Assembly: GCF_020075545.1 (NCBI RefSeq)
Contig: NZ_JAIQZK010000001.1
Span: 1 to 64,000, forward strand
Source: Nocardioides sp. TRM66260-LWL
GTDB taxonomy: Bacteria; Actinomycetota; Actinomycetes; Propionibacteriales; Nocardioidaceae
DNA: 64,000 nt
Direction of reading: 5' to 3'
Part shown: in pieces, positions 1-8,774 of the stretch
Numbering within the stretch: the stretch's first letter is position 1
Layout: each line of letters starts with the position of its first letter
Translations under genes and position numbers: made by a program
Notes under the pieces: model-generated
What the model saw: the letters and a program-made list of their open reading frames with translations, nothing else
Told to the model about the DNA's origin: nothing
The model's database searches: none

Positions 1-30
1 GGTTGTGGGAGAGTAGGACGCCGCCGGACA
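1..30 (+). rRNA. rrf: 5S ribosomal RNA, 3' end only (partial)
   Basis: The first 30 bases match the conserved 3' end of actinobacterial 5S rRNA: the GGGAGAGTAGG loop/stem segment followed by the closing helix I strand CGCCGCCGGAC. The rest of the gene lies left of the window. The strong hairpin 12 nt downstream fits the end of an rRNA operon. The exact mature 3' end (29 or 30) is uncertain. Confidence 0.85.
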
Positions 31-41
31 ATCATTTGAAT

Positions 42-82
42 GGTTCAGGGGCCACCCACAGGGTGGCCCCTGAACCTGTTTT
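42..82 (+). terminator. Rho-independent terminator of the rRNA operon
   Basis: A perfect 16-bp inverted repeat (42-57 with 61-76) closes a 3-nt ACA loop and is followed by TGTTTT. It sits directly after the 5S rRNA 3' end, so it should end rRNA transcription before the gene starting at 124. Confidence 0.9.
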
Positions 83-123
83 CAGGCACCATCGCCCCAC
101 GGGCGAGCTGAGGAGCAGGACAG

Positions 124-1140
124 ATGGCGGAGAACGATCGAGCACGAGGTGGCAGGCCGTCAGGAGGTCGCCCCGATCGTCCCGGAGCCGGACGTCCGGC
201 CGGTGGTGGTCGTGGCCGCTCGGGGGACGCCCCCCGGGGTGGCGACCGACCGGAGCGCGGCCGCAGCGGGGGCAAGCCGGGAGGACCGCGCTCGGAGCGC
301 GCCGACAAGCGTCCCTTCGAGGAGCGTCGCGACGGCGGCACCCGCGGGGGCGGCGGTCGTGGCGGTGCGCGGCCGGGAGGACCCGGCCGGGACGCCGGCG
401 GGCGCGGTCCGCGCGGCCAGCGTGACGCCGAGCCCCGTCGCGAGCGCGTCGACCAGGCTGTCTACGACGGTCCGCCGCTGCCGGAGGAGATCACCGGCAA
501 GGAGCTCGATCGCGCGATCTCGGCGCAGCTGAAGGGCCTGCCGGAGAAGCTCGCGCAGCGCATCGCGCGGCACCTGGTGGCGGCCGGTCAGCTGATCGAC
601 TCCGACCCGGAGACGGCCTACCGACACACGCTCGCGGCGCGGGCGCGCGCGTCCCGCCTCGCGGTCGTCCGGGAGGCCGTCGGCGAGGCGGCCTACGCGG
701 CGGGTCACTACGCCGAGGCGCTGGCCGATCTGCGGGCGGCCAAGCGGATGAACGGTGCGACCGCGTACCTGCCGATCATGGCCGACTGCCACCGTGCACT
801 CGGTCAGCCGGAGCAGGCGATCAAGCTGGCCAAGAGCCCGTCGGTGGTGAACTTCGTGCCGGAGGCGAAGGCCGAGATGACGATCGTCGAGGCCGGCGCG
901 CGTCGCGACCTCGGGCAGCTCGACGCCGCGCTGCGCACCCTCGAGCTCGCTCCGTTGACCTCGAAGAGCCGCTCGTCGTGGGTCGTCCGACTGCGCTACG
1001 CGTACGCCGACACGCTCGAGGCGGCCGGTCGCCTCGAGGAGGCGCTGACCTGGTTCCACCGCACCCAGGCGATCGACGCCGAGGACCTCACCGACGCGTC
1101 GGAGCGGGCGGCGGACCTGGAGCGTCGTACCGCGGAGTGA
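124..1140 (+). CDS. TPR-like protein with Arg/Gly-rich disordered N-terminus
   Basis: 338 aa. Residues 1 to about 115 are low-complexity Arg/Gly/Pro/Asp sequence with many RGG/GRP-like motifs, probably disordered and possibly RNA-binding. From about residue 120 to the end the protein is amphipathic helix with TPR-like spacing (for example YAAGHYAEALADLRAAKRMN, then ALGQPEQAIKLAK, then LEAAGRLEEALTWFHR). The ATG at 124 is preceded by a purine-rich AGGAGCAGGA. TPR proteins of this type are, from memory, often found beside rRNA/tyrS regions in actinobacteria. Its position 42 nt after the rRNA terminator makes a role in ribosome biology plausible but unproven. No catalytic motif is seen. Confidence 0.8.
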   Translation: MAENDRARGGRPSGGRPDRPGAGRPAGGGRGRSGDAPRGGDRPERGRSGGKPGGPRSERADKRPFEERRDGGTRGGGGRGGARPGGPGRDAGGRGPRGQRDAEPRRERVDQAVYDGPPLPEEITGKELDRAISAQLKGLPEKLAQRIARHLVAAGQLIDSDPETAYRHTLAARARASRLAVVREAVGEAAYAAGHYAEALADLRAAKRMNGATAYLPIMADCHRALGQPEQAIKLAKSPSVVNFVPEAKAEMTIVEAGARRDLGQLDAALRTLELAPLTSKSRSSWVVRLRYAYADTLEAAGRLEEALTWFHRTQAIDAEDLTDASERAADLERRTAE

Positions 1141-1182
1141 GCCGGGCCACTCCACTGCGGTGACGGTGCGAGACTGCGCGCC

Positions 1183-2076
1183 ATGGTGAGCGTGGAGCGT
1201 CCCGCCCTCGAGGGCAGCGTCGCAGTCCGTGACGGTCGTCGCCTGAGCTTCGCCGAGTACGGCGCCCCGAGGGGGCCGGCGGTGGTCTGGATGCACGGCA
1301 CGCCCGGCGCACGCCGGCAGATCCCCTTCGAGGCGCGCTCCTTCGCCGAGCGCGAGGGCATGCGGATCATCGGCGTCGACCGTCCGGGCATCGGCTCGTC
1401 CTCGCCGCACCTCTACCCGGACGTCCGCGACTGGGCCGAGGACCTCGAGCTCCTGCTCGCGGCGCTCGCCATCGACGACGTCCGTCTCGTCGGGCTCTCC
1501 GGCGGCGGTCCGTACGTCCTGGCGGCCGCCGCGGCGCTGCCCGGGCGTGTCCGGGGCGTCGGCGTCCTGGGCGGCGTCGCCCCCACGGCCGGCCCGGATG
1601 CCGTCGAAGGCGGGCCGATCCAGCTCGCCGTGCGGCTCGCGCCGCTGCTCGACCTCGCGCGCGTGCCCCTCGGCATCACGCTCACCCAGGCCATCCGGCT
1701 GGTGCGTCCCCTCGCCGGCTCGGCCCTCGACCTCTATGCCGCGGTGCAGCCCGCCGGCGACAAGGCGCTGCTCGCTCGGCCCGAGTTCAAGGCGATGTTC
1801 CTCGACGACCTGCTCAACGGCAGTCGCTTCCAGACCCTCGCCCCGCTGAACGACCTCGTCCTCTTCGCCCGGCCCTGGGGCTTCGCCCTCGAGGACGTCC
1901 GGGTGCCGGTGCGCTGGTGGCACGGCGACCAGGACCACATCGTCCCGCTGCGACACGGACGCCACGTGGTCGACCGGCTGCCCGACGCGACCCTCACCGT
2001 GATCGACGGGGAGAGCCACTTGGGCGGGCTGGGGATCGCCGAGGAGGTCCTCTCGACGGTGCTCGCGCTCTCGTGA
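1183..2076 (+). CDS. alpha/beta hydrolase
   Basis: 297 aa, the usual size for a single-domain alpha/beta hydrolase. The oxyanion-hole HGT motif is at residues 39-41, the nucleophile elbow G-L-S-G-G at 104-108 (Ser106), a late Asp in HGDQDHIVP, and the catalytic His near the C-terminus in GESHLGG. No signal peptide is seen, so it is probably cytosolic. Substrate cannot be told from sequence. The ATG lies 7 nt after a GAGACT hexamer with no clear Shine-Dalgarno, so it may be leaderless. It stands alone between the TPR gene and DUF3145. Confidence 0.85.
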   Translation: MVSVERPALEGSVAVRDGRRLSFAEYGAPRGPAVVWMHGTPGARRQIPFEARSFAEREGMRIIGVDRPGIGSSSPHLYPDVRDWAEDLELLLAALAIDDVRLVGLSGGGPYVLAAAAALPGRVRGVGVLGGVAPTAGPDAVEGGPIQLAVRLAPLLDLARVPLGITLTQAIRLVRPLAGSALDLYAAVQPAGDKALLARPEFKAMFLDDLLNGSRFQTLAPLNDLVLFARPWGFALEDVRVPVRWWHGDQDHIVPLRHGRHVVDRLPDATLTVIDGESHLGGLGIAEEVLSTVLALS

Positions 2077-2235
2077 CGGGTCGCGGACGACGGCCCGGCC
2101 CGAAGGCTGGTGCTCATGCGCCCCATGGGTCACAATGGGCGCACAACTTCCATACCTGTCATTCGGTGATCCGCGATGACGGCACGAGACCGCTGGGGAA
2201 GGCGTAGCTCGCGCCGTAGTTGAAGGAGGCTCACC

Positions 2236-2754
2236 GTGACCGCACGCTCTGCCGCCCGTCCGATGACGAGGGGTGTCTTCTACGTGCACTCAGCTCCGTC
2301 GGCGCTGTGCCCGCATCTCGAGTGGGCCGTCGGCGGTGTGCTCGGCTCTGCCGTGAGCCTGGACTGGACGCCGCAGCCGGCGCAGTCCGGCACGTACCGC
2401 GCCGAGCTCTCGTGGACCGGCGAGGTCGGCGCCGCCGCGAAGATCACCTCGGCGCTCCGCGGGTGGAAGCAGCTGCGCTTCGAGGTGACCGAGGAGGCGA
2501 CCTCCGGCACGGAGGGCTCCCGCTACTCCTACACCCCGGACCTCGGCGTGTTCCACGCCGTCACCGGCCTCCACGGCGACCTCATGATCCCCGAGGACCG
2601 GCTCAAGGCGGCCGTGGTGAAGGCGGCGCTGGGCGAGACGACCGTCCTGCTCGAGATCGACCGCCTGCTCGGCAAGCCGTGGGACGACGAGCTCGAGACC
2701 TTCCGTCACGCCGGTGAGGGCGCGCCGGTGCGCTGGCTGCACCAGGTCGTCTGA
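2236..2754 (+). CDS. DUF3145 family protein
   Basis: 172 aa, matching the length and sequence of the actinobacterial DUF3145 family (FYVHSAPSALCPHLEWAV near the start, WLHQVV at the end). The family has no established function but, from memory, is often encoded beside the fabD-fabH-acpP-fabF cluster, as here with the fab operon convergent downstream. The GTG start follows an excellent AAGGAGG at 2223-2229. It ends in a hairpin shared with the convergent secreted-protein gene. A link to fatty-acid metabolism is inferred from conserved neighbourhood only. Confidence 0.88.
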   Translation: MTARSAARPMTRGVFYVHSAPSALCPHLEWAVGGVLGSAVSLDWTPQPAQSGTYRAELSWTGEVGAAAKITSALRGWKQLRFEVTEEATSGTEGSRYSYTPDLGVFHAVTGLHGDLMIPEDRLKAAVVKAALGETTVLLEIDRLLGKPWDDELETFRHAGEGAPVRWLHQVV

Positions 2755-2780
2755 CCTCCTCCTGCTCGCCCGCGACAGCG

Positions 2781-2820
2781 CGACGGCCCGGATCCGATCA
2801 GGATCCGGGCCGTCGTCGTT
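2781..2820 (+). terminator. Rho-independent terminator (DUF3145, convergent side)
   Basis: A perfect 15-bp stem (2781-2795 with 2801-2815) surrounds the loop GATCA and is followed by TCGTT. It lies 26 nt after the DUF3145 stop and before the stop of the minus-strand gene at 2857, so it may act in both directions. Confidence 0.8.
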
Positions 2821-2856
2821 CCGGGGCCGGGCTCGCCGGCGTCGCCTCGCCGGGGC

Positions 2857-3282
2857 TCAGCGCAGGTAGAACGTGGACGTGCGCGCCGAGCCGTCGGTGG
2901 CGTTCTCGCCGGGCCCGCTCTTGTAGGAGAACTTCGCCCGGATCTTGAACCGGCCGGGCACGGTGGTGTTGCGGCAGAAGCGGAAGGCGACGCGGTCGGT
3001 CGTGGGGTTGCTGCCGCTGAGGTAGGCGCCGGAGGCGATCACCTTGCCCCGCGGGTCGACGAGGGTGGTCTCGAGGCCCCAGATCTCCGTGGGGGGCTTC
3101 ACCCGGTAGGTGTAGGCGTAGAAGCCGCAGCCGCTCCTGAGCCGGCCGTCCTCGGCGCTGGTCGAGGCGTACTTCGCCATCGGGTACGGGCCGCTGGCCT
3201 TGGCCGGTGCCGCGGCAGGGGCGCCGAGGCCGAAGAGGAGCGAGCCGGCCGCGAGGAGTCCAGCGACGGAGCTGACGGACAT
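2857..3282 (-). CDS. small secreted protein of unknown function
   Basis: 141 aa from the ATG at 3282, chosen over upstream starts because GGAGG lies just before it and because it places a signal peptide at the N-terminus (hydrophobic VAGLLAAGSLLFGLGA then an Ala-rich cleavage region near residue 26). The mature part is about 115 aa with two cysteines (in SGCGFY and FRFCRN) that could form one disulfide. The composition suggests a beta-rich domain. No family recognised. It sits between accD6 and DUF3145, which are more usually close together, so it looks like an insertion into that neighbourhood. Confidence 0.7.
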   Translation of the reverse strand: MSVSSVAGLLAAGSLLFGLGAPAAAPAKASGPYPMAKYASTSAEDGRLRSGCGFYAYTYRVKPPTEIWGLETTLVDPRGKVIASGAYLSGSNPTTDRVAFRFCRNTTVPGRFKIRAKFSYKSGPGENATDGSARTSTFYLR

Positions 3283-3396
3283 GGGAGCCTCCAAAGGGGT
3301 GATCGCTCCCATCCAACGCCAGGATGAGAGCGGGGTCACGCCCATCTCACCTCGCGACGATGAGAGGGATCTGAGAGCTGAACGCTCCCCGGGGGC

Positions 3397-4854
3397 TCAG
3401 AGGGGGATGTTCCCGTGGCGTCCGCGCTGGACGCCGGCGCTCTGCACGGCCTCGAGCAGCGACTCGGCCACCCGGCGGCGCGTGCGGTCGGGCGCGACGA
3501 TCTCGTCGACGACGCCGATCTCCACCGCCTTCTCCACCCCGCCCGCGATGCGCTCGTGCTCGGCGGCCAGGTCGAGCTCGACCTGCGCGCGCAGGTCGGG
3601 CGCGACCTCGGCGAGCCGACGGCGGTGCAGGATCCGCACCGCCGCCACGGCGCCCATCACCGCGACCTCGGCGCCCGGCCAGGCCAGCACCCGCGTCGCG
3701 CCGAGCGAGCGGGCGTTCATGGCGATGTAGGCGCCGCCGTAGGTCTTGCGGGTCACCAGCGTGACCCGCGGGACGACGCACTCGCCGAAGGCATGGAGGA
3801 GCTTCGCGCCGCGGCGCACCACGCCGTCCCACTCCTGGCCGACGCCGGGCAGGTAGCCCGGCACGTCGACGACCACCACGAGCGGCACGCCGAACGCGTC
3901 GCACATGCGGACGAACCGCGACGCCTTCTCCGCGCTGAGGGAGTCCAGGCAGCCGCCGAGCCGCAGCGGGTTGTTCGCCACGACGCCGACCGTGCGGCCC
4001 CCGAGGCGGCCGAGCGCGGTCACCACGTTCGGCGCCCAGCGGGCGTGGAGCTCCTGCGTGCTGCCCTCGTCGAGGAGCCGCTCGACGAGGGGGTGGACGT
4101 CGTAGGCCCGCTTGCGGGAGGCCGGCAGCAGCGCCTCGAGATCGAGGTCCTCGACGTCGTCGAGGCGCAGCGCGCCCTGCGCGCCGAGCAGGTCGGCGAC
4201 GGTGCGGGCGCGCTCGAGCGCCTCGGCCTCGGTGTCGGTGACGACGTGCACCACGCCCGAGCGACGACCGTGGGGCTCCGGGCCGCCGAGCCGGAGCATG
4301 TCGACGTCCTCGCCCGTCACCGAGCGCACGACGTCCGGCCCGGTGACGAAGATCCGGCCCTCGGGACCGAGGATCACGACGTCGGTGAGCGCGGGGCCGT
4401 AGGCGGCGCCGCCGGCCGCGGGTCCGAGCACGACCGAGATCTGCGGGACGACGCCGGAGGCCTGCGTCATGACCTGGAAGATGCGCCCGACCGCGTGGAG
4501 GCTGAGCACGCCCTCGGCGAGCCGGGCGCCGCCGGAGTGCCACAGGCCGACGATCGGCACCCGGTCGGTGAGCGCGCGGTGGTAGGCGTCGACGACGACC
4601 CGGCAGCCGACGTCGCCCATCGCGCCGCCCATGACCGTGGGGTCGGAGCAGAAGGCGACGACGCGGGAGCCGCGGACCGTGCCGACGGCGGCGATCATGC
4701 CGGAGTCGTCGTCGGGGCTGATCAGCTCGAGGCTGCCGGGGTCGAGCAGCGCCGCCAGCCGGTGCCGGGGGTGGCGGGGGTCGTCGTGTCGCGCGGGCTT
4801 GGCGGCCGCGGCTCCGGCGCTGGTCGCGGGAGCGGGATCGGCGGTGAGCGTCAT
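3397..4854 (-). CDS. accD6: acyl-CoA carboxylase carboxyltransferase beta subunit (AccD6-like)
   Basis: 485 aa. Carboxyltransferase subunit that moves CO2 from carboxybiotin to acetyl- or propionyl-CoA to make malonyl- or methylmalonyl-CoA for fatty-acid synthesis. The N-terminal crotonase-like half has the GGARL and GPAAGGAAYGPAL oxyanion loops; the C-terminal half has VDVPGYLPG and RKTYGGAYIAMN; it ends in the family hallmark RHGNIPL. No biotin carboxylase or BCCP gene is in the window, so it must use an alpha subunit encoded elsewhere. It is the last gene of the fab operon, 19 nt after fabF, with GGAGG before the ATG. The place matches accD6 of the mycobacterial kas operon. Confidence 0.93.
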   Translation of the reverse strand: MTLTADPAPATSAGAAAAKPARHDDPRHPRHRLAALLDPGSLELISPDDDSGMIAAVGTVRGSRVVAFCSDPTVMGGAMGDVGCRVVVDAYHRALTDRVPIVGLWHSGGARLAEGVLSLHAVGRIFQVMTQASGVVPQISVVLGPAAGGAAYGPALTDVVILGPEGRIFVTGPDVVRSVTGEDVDMLRLGGPEPHGRRSGVVHVVTDTEAEALERARTVADLLGAQGALRLDDVEDLDLEALLPASRKRAYDVHPLVERLLDEGSTQELHARWAPNVVTALGRLGGRTVGVVANNPLRLGGCLDSLSAEKASRFVRMCDAFGVPLVVVVDVPGYLPGVGQEWDGVVRRGAKLLHAFGECVVPRVTLVTRKTYGGAYIAMNARSLGATRVLAWPGAEVAVMGAVAAVRILHRRRLAEVAPDLRAQVELDLAAEHERIAGGVEKAVEIGVVDEIVAPDRTRRRVAESLLEAVQSAGVQRGRHGNIPL

Positions 4855-4873
4855 GGGGGACCTCCGGGGCGGG

Positions 4874-6133
4874 TCAGCGGCTGCCGACGACGACGGCCAC
4901 GTTGGCGCCGCCGAAGCCGAAGGAGTTGTTGAGGGCGGCGATGTCGCCGAGGGGCAGGTCGCGGGTCTTCACCGCGATGTCGAGGTCGACCGCGGGGTCC
5001 TGCTCGTCGAGGTTGATCGTCGGCGGGCTGACCCGGTGGTGCACCGCCAGCACGGTCGCGACCGCCTCGAGCGCGCCCGCGCCGCCGAGCAGGTGCCCGG
5101 TCATCGACTTCGTCGAGGTGACCACGACGTCGTGCACGTGGGCGCCCAACGTGGCGTGGAGCATGAGCGACTCCGCGACGTCGCCCTGCGGCGTCGAGGT
5201 GGCGTGGGCGTTGACGTGGGCGATCGCGGAGGGATCGACGTCGGCCTCGGCCAGCGCGCGCAGGATCGCGCGGGCGCCGCCGCGGCCGGCGGGGTCGGGC
5301 TGGGCGATGTCGTGGGCGTCGCTCGTGACGCCGGCCCCGAGCACCTCGGCGTAGATCCGCGCGCCGCGGGCCAGCGCGTGCTCCTCGGACTCCAGCACCA
5401 GCACGCCGGCGCCCTCGCCGAGCACGAAGCCGTCGCGTCCGGTGTCCCACGGTCGCGAGACCGTCGCCGGGTCGCCGGGGTTCTTCGACAGCGCCATCAT
5501 GTTGGCGAAGGCGGCCATCGGCAGCGGATGGATGGCGGCCTCGGTGCCGCCGGCGACGACGACGTCGGCCCGGCCGAGCCGGATCAGGTCGACGGCGGTG
5601 GCGATGCTCTCGTTGCCCGACGCGCACGCCGAGACGGTGGTGACGGCGCCGGCGCGGGCGCCCAGGTGGAGGCTGATGGTCGCCGCCGGCGCGTTCGGCA
5701 TCAGCATCGGCACGGCGAGCGGCGAGACCCGACGTGGGCCCTTCTGCAGCAGCGCGTCGTAGTTCTCCAGCAGCGTGGTGACGCCGCCGATGCCGGAGGC
5801 GACGGCGACCCCGAGACGGTCGCCGTCGATCGTGCCGGCCTCGACCGCCTCGGTGCCGGAGCCGAGGCCGGCGTCGGCCCAGGCCTCCGTGGCCGCGACG
5901 AGGGCGAGCTGGCTCGAGCGGTCCAGGCGACGGGCCCGGACCCGCTCGAGCACGGTGGCGGGATCGACCGCCGCGCGTCCGGCGATCCGCACCGGCAGGT
6001 CGGCCGCCCACTCCTCGTCGAGGTGGCGGACGCCCGAGCGTCCGGCGAGCATGCCCTCCCAGGTGCTCGCGACGTCACCGCCCAGGGGGCTGGTGGCTCC
6101 GAGACCGGTGACGACCACGCGGGTGCGTGCCAT
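4874..6133 (-). CDS. fabF: beta-ketoacyl-ACP synthase II (FabF/KasA type)
   Basis: 419 aa, standard family length. Condenses malonyl-ACP with acyl-ACP in FAS II elongation. The Cys-His-His triad is present: Cys170 in VSACASGNE, His310 in NAHATSTPQGD and His347 in SMTGHLLGG; the C-terminal NNSFGFGGAN glycine loop is intact. The ATG at 6133 follows AGGAGAGGT. It lies between acpP and accD6 in the operon. The triad with two His identifies a FabF/FabB-type enzyme as opposed to the FabH encoded two genes upstream. Confidence 0.95.
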   Translation of the reverse strand: MARTRVVVTGLGATSPLGGDVASTWEGMLAGRSGVRHLDEEWAADLPVRIAGRAAVDPATVLERVRARRLDRSSQLALVAATEAWADAGLGSGTEAVEAGTIDGDRLGVAVASGIGGVTTLLENYDALLQKGPRRVSPLAVPMLMPNAPAATISLHLGARAGAVTTVSACASGNESIATAVDLIRLGRADVVVAGGTEAAIHPLPMAAFANMMALSKNPGDPATVSRPWDTGRDGFVLGEGAGVLVLESEEHALARGARIYAEVLGAGVTSDAHDIAQPDPAGRGGARAILRALAEADVDPSAIAHVNAHATSTPQGDVAESLMLHATLGAHVHDVVVTSTKSMTGHLLGGAGALEAVATVLAVHHRVSPPTINLDEQDPAVDLDIAVKTRDLPLGDIAALNNSFGFGGANVAVVVGSR

Positions 6134-6219
6134 GGCGAGTACCTCTCCTGCTGCGGGTGGTGGTGCGGGGTTCCTGCTGGCCTGCCGGCGCGCTGATCCG
6201 CCGGCCTGCCGGGGGCGGC

Positions 6220-6465
6220 TCAGGCCGAGGCGCGCTCGATGTAGCCGACGGCGTCGCCGACGGTCTTGAGGTTCTTGACCTCGTCGTCGGGGATGGTGAC
6301 GCCGAAGCGCTCCTCGGCCGCGACGACGACCTCGACCATCGACAGCGAGTCGACCTCGAGGTCCTCGACGAACGACTTCTCCAGCTGCACGAGCTCGACG
6401 TCGACGTCGGCGACCTCGTTGACGATCTCGGCGAGGGAGGTGCGGATCTCTTCGGTGGTGGGCAT
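6220..6465 (-). CDS. acpP: acyl carrier protein
   Basis: 81 aa, acidic, four-helix ACP. The phosphopantetheine attachment motif is D-S-L at residues 39-41 (Ser40 in EDLEVDSLSMVEVV). It carries the growing acyl chain between FabD, FabH and FabF encoded around it. The ATG at 6465 follows AAGGAAG and restores the normal ACP length; the reading frame stays open further upstream but that part is not ACP-like. Gap to fabH 67 nt and to fabF 86 nt. Confidence 0.95.
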   Translation of the reverse strand: MPTTEEIRTSLAEIVNEVADVDVELVQLEKSFVEDLEVDSLSMVEVVVAAEERFGVTIPDDEVKNLKTVGDAVGYIERASA

Positions 6466-6532
6466 GGGCCTCTTCCTTCGTGGTGGGTGGAGCGGTGGGC
6501 TCGGCCGTCCCGGCGGTCGCCGGGGCGGGGGA

Positions 6533-7519
6533 TCAGGGCAGGACGACGACCTGCGCGGCGTACGCGAGGCCGGAGCCGAAGGCGATGAGCAGCGCCCGAT
6601 CGCCGGGGGCGGCGTCGCCGTCGGCGTACATGCGGTCGAGGGCGAGGGGGATCGAGGCGGCGGAGGTGTTGCCCTGCTCGACGACGTCACGGGCGATCCG
6701 CACGCGCTCGGGCAGGTGCATCGCCCGCGCCATCGCGTCGGTGATGCGGTTGTTGGCCTGGTGGGGCACGAAGCAGTCGAGCTCGTCGACGCCGATGCCG
6801 GCGCGCTCGAGGGCCTCGAGCCCGACCTTCGCCATGGCGAACGAGGCCCAGCGGAACACGGCGCTGCCCTGCATCGTCAGGTAGGGCATGCGGGGCTCGT
6901 CGGAGGCGACGACGTCGCGCCAGTCCTCGCGCTGCGCGATGAGGTCGGCCTGCGAGCCGTCAGAGCCCCACACGACCGGGCCGATGGCGGGGACGTCGCT
7001 CGGCGAGACCACCGCGGCGCCCGCGCCGTCGGCGAAGATGAAGGCGGTGCCGCGGTCGTCGGGGTCGGTGAACTCGGAGAGCCGCTCGACGCCGATGACG
7101 AGCACGTGGCGGCTGCTGCCGCCGCGCACCAGGTCGGCCGCGAGCGCGACGCCGTGGCAGAAGCCGGCGCACGCCGCGGAGATGTCGAAGGCCGCGGGCT
7201 GCTCGGTGCCGAGGTCGTGGGCGACCAGGGTGGCCAGCGCCGGCAGCTGCTGGAAGTGGCTGACCGTCGCGACGATGACGCAGTCGATCTGCGCGGGCTC
7301 CAGTCCAGCGCGCTCGAGGGCCTGACGGCCGGCCTCGACCGCCATGTGCCGCACCGTCTCCTCCGGCGCCGACCAGCGGCGCTCGCGGATGCCCGAGCGC
7401 TGCTGCACCCACTCGTCGCTGGAGTCGATGCGCCCGACGATCGCGCTGTTGGGCACCACGACCGAGGGGCGGTAGGCGCCGAGCCCCGAGAGGCGGGCGT
7501 GCCGCGGCGAGTCGGCCAT
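6533..7519 (-). CDS. fabH: beta-ketoacyl-ACP synthase III
   Basis: 328 aa from the ATG at 7519, which overlaps the fabD TGA by one base (TGATG), a sign of translational coupling. Starts FAS II by condensing acyl-CoA primer with malonyl-ACP. The active-site Cys lies in SAACAGFCHG, His in the VPHQANNRI motif and Asn in GNTSAASIP, the FabH Cys-His-Asn triad. WVQQRSGIRERR at the N-terminal side is the CoA/ACP-binding signature. The open frame continues upstream as Arg/Gly-rich sequence antisense-like to fabD coding and is rejected as part of the protein. Confidence 0.95.
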   Translation of the reverse strand: MADSPRHARLSGLGAYRPSVVVPNSAIVGRIDSSDEWVQQRSGIRERRWSAPEETVRHMAVEAGRQALERAGLEPAQIDCVIVATVSHFQQLPALATLVAHDLGTEQPAAFDISAACAGFCHGVALAADLVRGGSSRHVLVIGVERLSEFTDPDDRGTAFIFADGAGAAVVSPSDVPAIGPVVWGSDGSQADLIAQREDWRDVVASDEPRMPYLTMQGSAVFRWASFAMAKVGLEALERAGIGVDELDCFVPHQANNRITDAMARAMHLPERVRIARDVVEQGNTSAASIPLALDRMYADGDAAPGDRALLIAFGSGLAYAAQVVVLP

Positions 7520-8709
7520 CAGGCGGCGTCCCCGTCGAGGGGGTGCAGGCGCAGCAGCGGCTGGCCGGGGGCGACCGGGTCGCCGTCCTCGACGAGCCAC
7601 TCGACGACCTGGCCGCCGTGCGCGGCGCGCACCGGGATCTCGTCGCGCAGGCTGCGGACGGCGCCGACCGCCGCGCCGGCGGCGAGCACCGCCAGCTCGG
7701 CTGCCTCGGCGTCGAGCCGGAACGTGCCCTTGGCGGGTGCGACGACCAGGCGCCACGTCGGGCTGTGCTGCAGGTCGGAGGCCTCGCCGTGCCGCTCGCA
7801 GAACGCGCGGGCGGCGTCGAGCTGGTCGGGGGTCTTGAGCGCGAAGGTCTCCACCCCGGGCAGGGCGCGCTTGGCGATGCCGGCGAGGGTGCCGGCGGGC
7901 GGCATCTCGAGCAGCCCGGTGACGCCGAGGTCGGCCATCGTCTCCAGGCAGAGGTCCCAGCGGACGGGATGGGCGATCTGGCCGACGATCCGGTCGAGCA
8001 CCTCGCGCCCGTCGTGGACGACGCGGCCGTCGCGGTTGGAGATCACCCGGGTGCGGGGGTCGTGGGTCGACACGGCGCGCGCGAGGCGGCCGAGCTCGCC
8101 GACGGCCGGGGCCATGTGCGCGGTGTGGAAGGCGCCCGCGACGGCCAGCGGCATCAGCCGCGCCTTCGCCGGCGGGTCGGCCTTGAGCGCGGCCAGCTGC
8201 TCGAGGGTGCCGGCGGCCACCACCTGGCCGGGGCCGTTGTCGTTGGCGGCCGTCAGGCCGTGACGCGCGAGCGCGGCCAGGACGTCGTCACGCTCGCCGC
8301 CGAGCAGCGCGGTCATGCCGGTGGGGGTCGCCGCCGCGGCGTCGGCCATCAGCCGTCCGCGCTCGCGGACGAGCACCATCGCCTGCTCGGCGGTGATCGC
8401 CCGCGCGCCGGCCGCCGCGGTCAGCTCGCCGACGCTGTGCCCCGCCACGGCCCCGATCATCGAGAACGCGTCGGCCGGGTGCGGGAACAGGCCCAGAGCG
8501 GCGACGAGCCCGCTGGCGACCAGCAGGGGCTGGGCGACCCGGGTGTCGCGGATGGTCTCGGCGTCGCTGCGCGTGCCGTGGTGGGCGAGGTCGAGGCCGG
8601 CCACCGTCGAGAGCCACTCCAGGCGGGCGGCGAAGACGGGGTCCTCGAGCCAGGGGACGAGGAAGCCGGGCGACTGGGCGCCCTGACCCGGGGCGACGAT
8701 GACGAGCAC
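7519..8709 (-). CDS. fabD: malonyl-CoA:ACP transacylase with C-terminal biotinyl-like domain
   Basis: 396 aa from GTG at 8709 (MLVIVAPGQGAQ, the family's usual beginning). Residues 1-310 are a complete FabD: GQGAQ at 8-12, nucleophile Ser92 in GHSVGE, Arg117, His195 in AGAFHT. It loads malonyl groups onto ACP. FabD normally ends near residue 310. Here residues about 318-392 form an extra domain reading like a biotinyl/lipoyl hammerhead (VVAPAKGTF, then EIPVRAAHGGQVVEWLV, then EDGDPVAPGQPLLRL). The position of the modifiable Lys is occupied by Arg355 (RSLRDEIPV instead of EAMKMEIPV), so it probably cannot be biotinylated. First gene of the operon. Confidence 0.92.
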   Translation of the reverse strand: MLVIVAPGQGAQSPGFLVPWLEDPVFAARLEWLSTVAGLDLAHHGTRSDAETIRDTRVAQPLLVASGLVAALGLFPHPADAFSMIGAVAGHSVGELTAAAGARAITAEQAMVLVRERGRLMADAAAATPTGMTALLGGERDDVLAALARHGLTAANDNGPGQVVAAGTLEQLAALKADPPAKARLMPLAVAGAFHTAHMAPAVGELGRLARAVSTHDPRTRVISNRDGRVVHDGREVLDRIVGQIAHPVRWDLCLETMADLGVTGLLEMPPAGTLAGIAKRALPGVETFALKTPDQLDAARAFCERHGEASDLQHSPTWRLVVAPAKGTFRLDAEAAELAVLAAGAAVGAVRSLRDEIPVRAAHGGQVVEWLVEDGDPVAPGQPLLRLHPLDGDAA

Positions 8710-8774
8710 GGACCTCACTCTGCCCGGCGTCCGGACCGCCGCGCTGCGTCGGCGCACACGAAGTTGCCGGGTGG

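Noticed and set aside
3397..8709. Polyketide-type cluster
   Set aside because: All genes are single-copy FAS II enzymes in the usual primary-metabolism order; no CLF, cyclase or tailoring genes.
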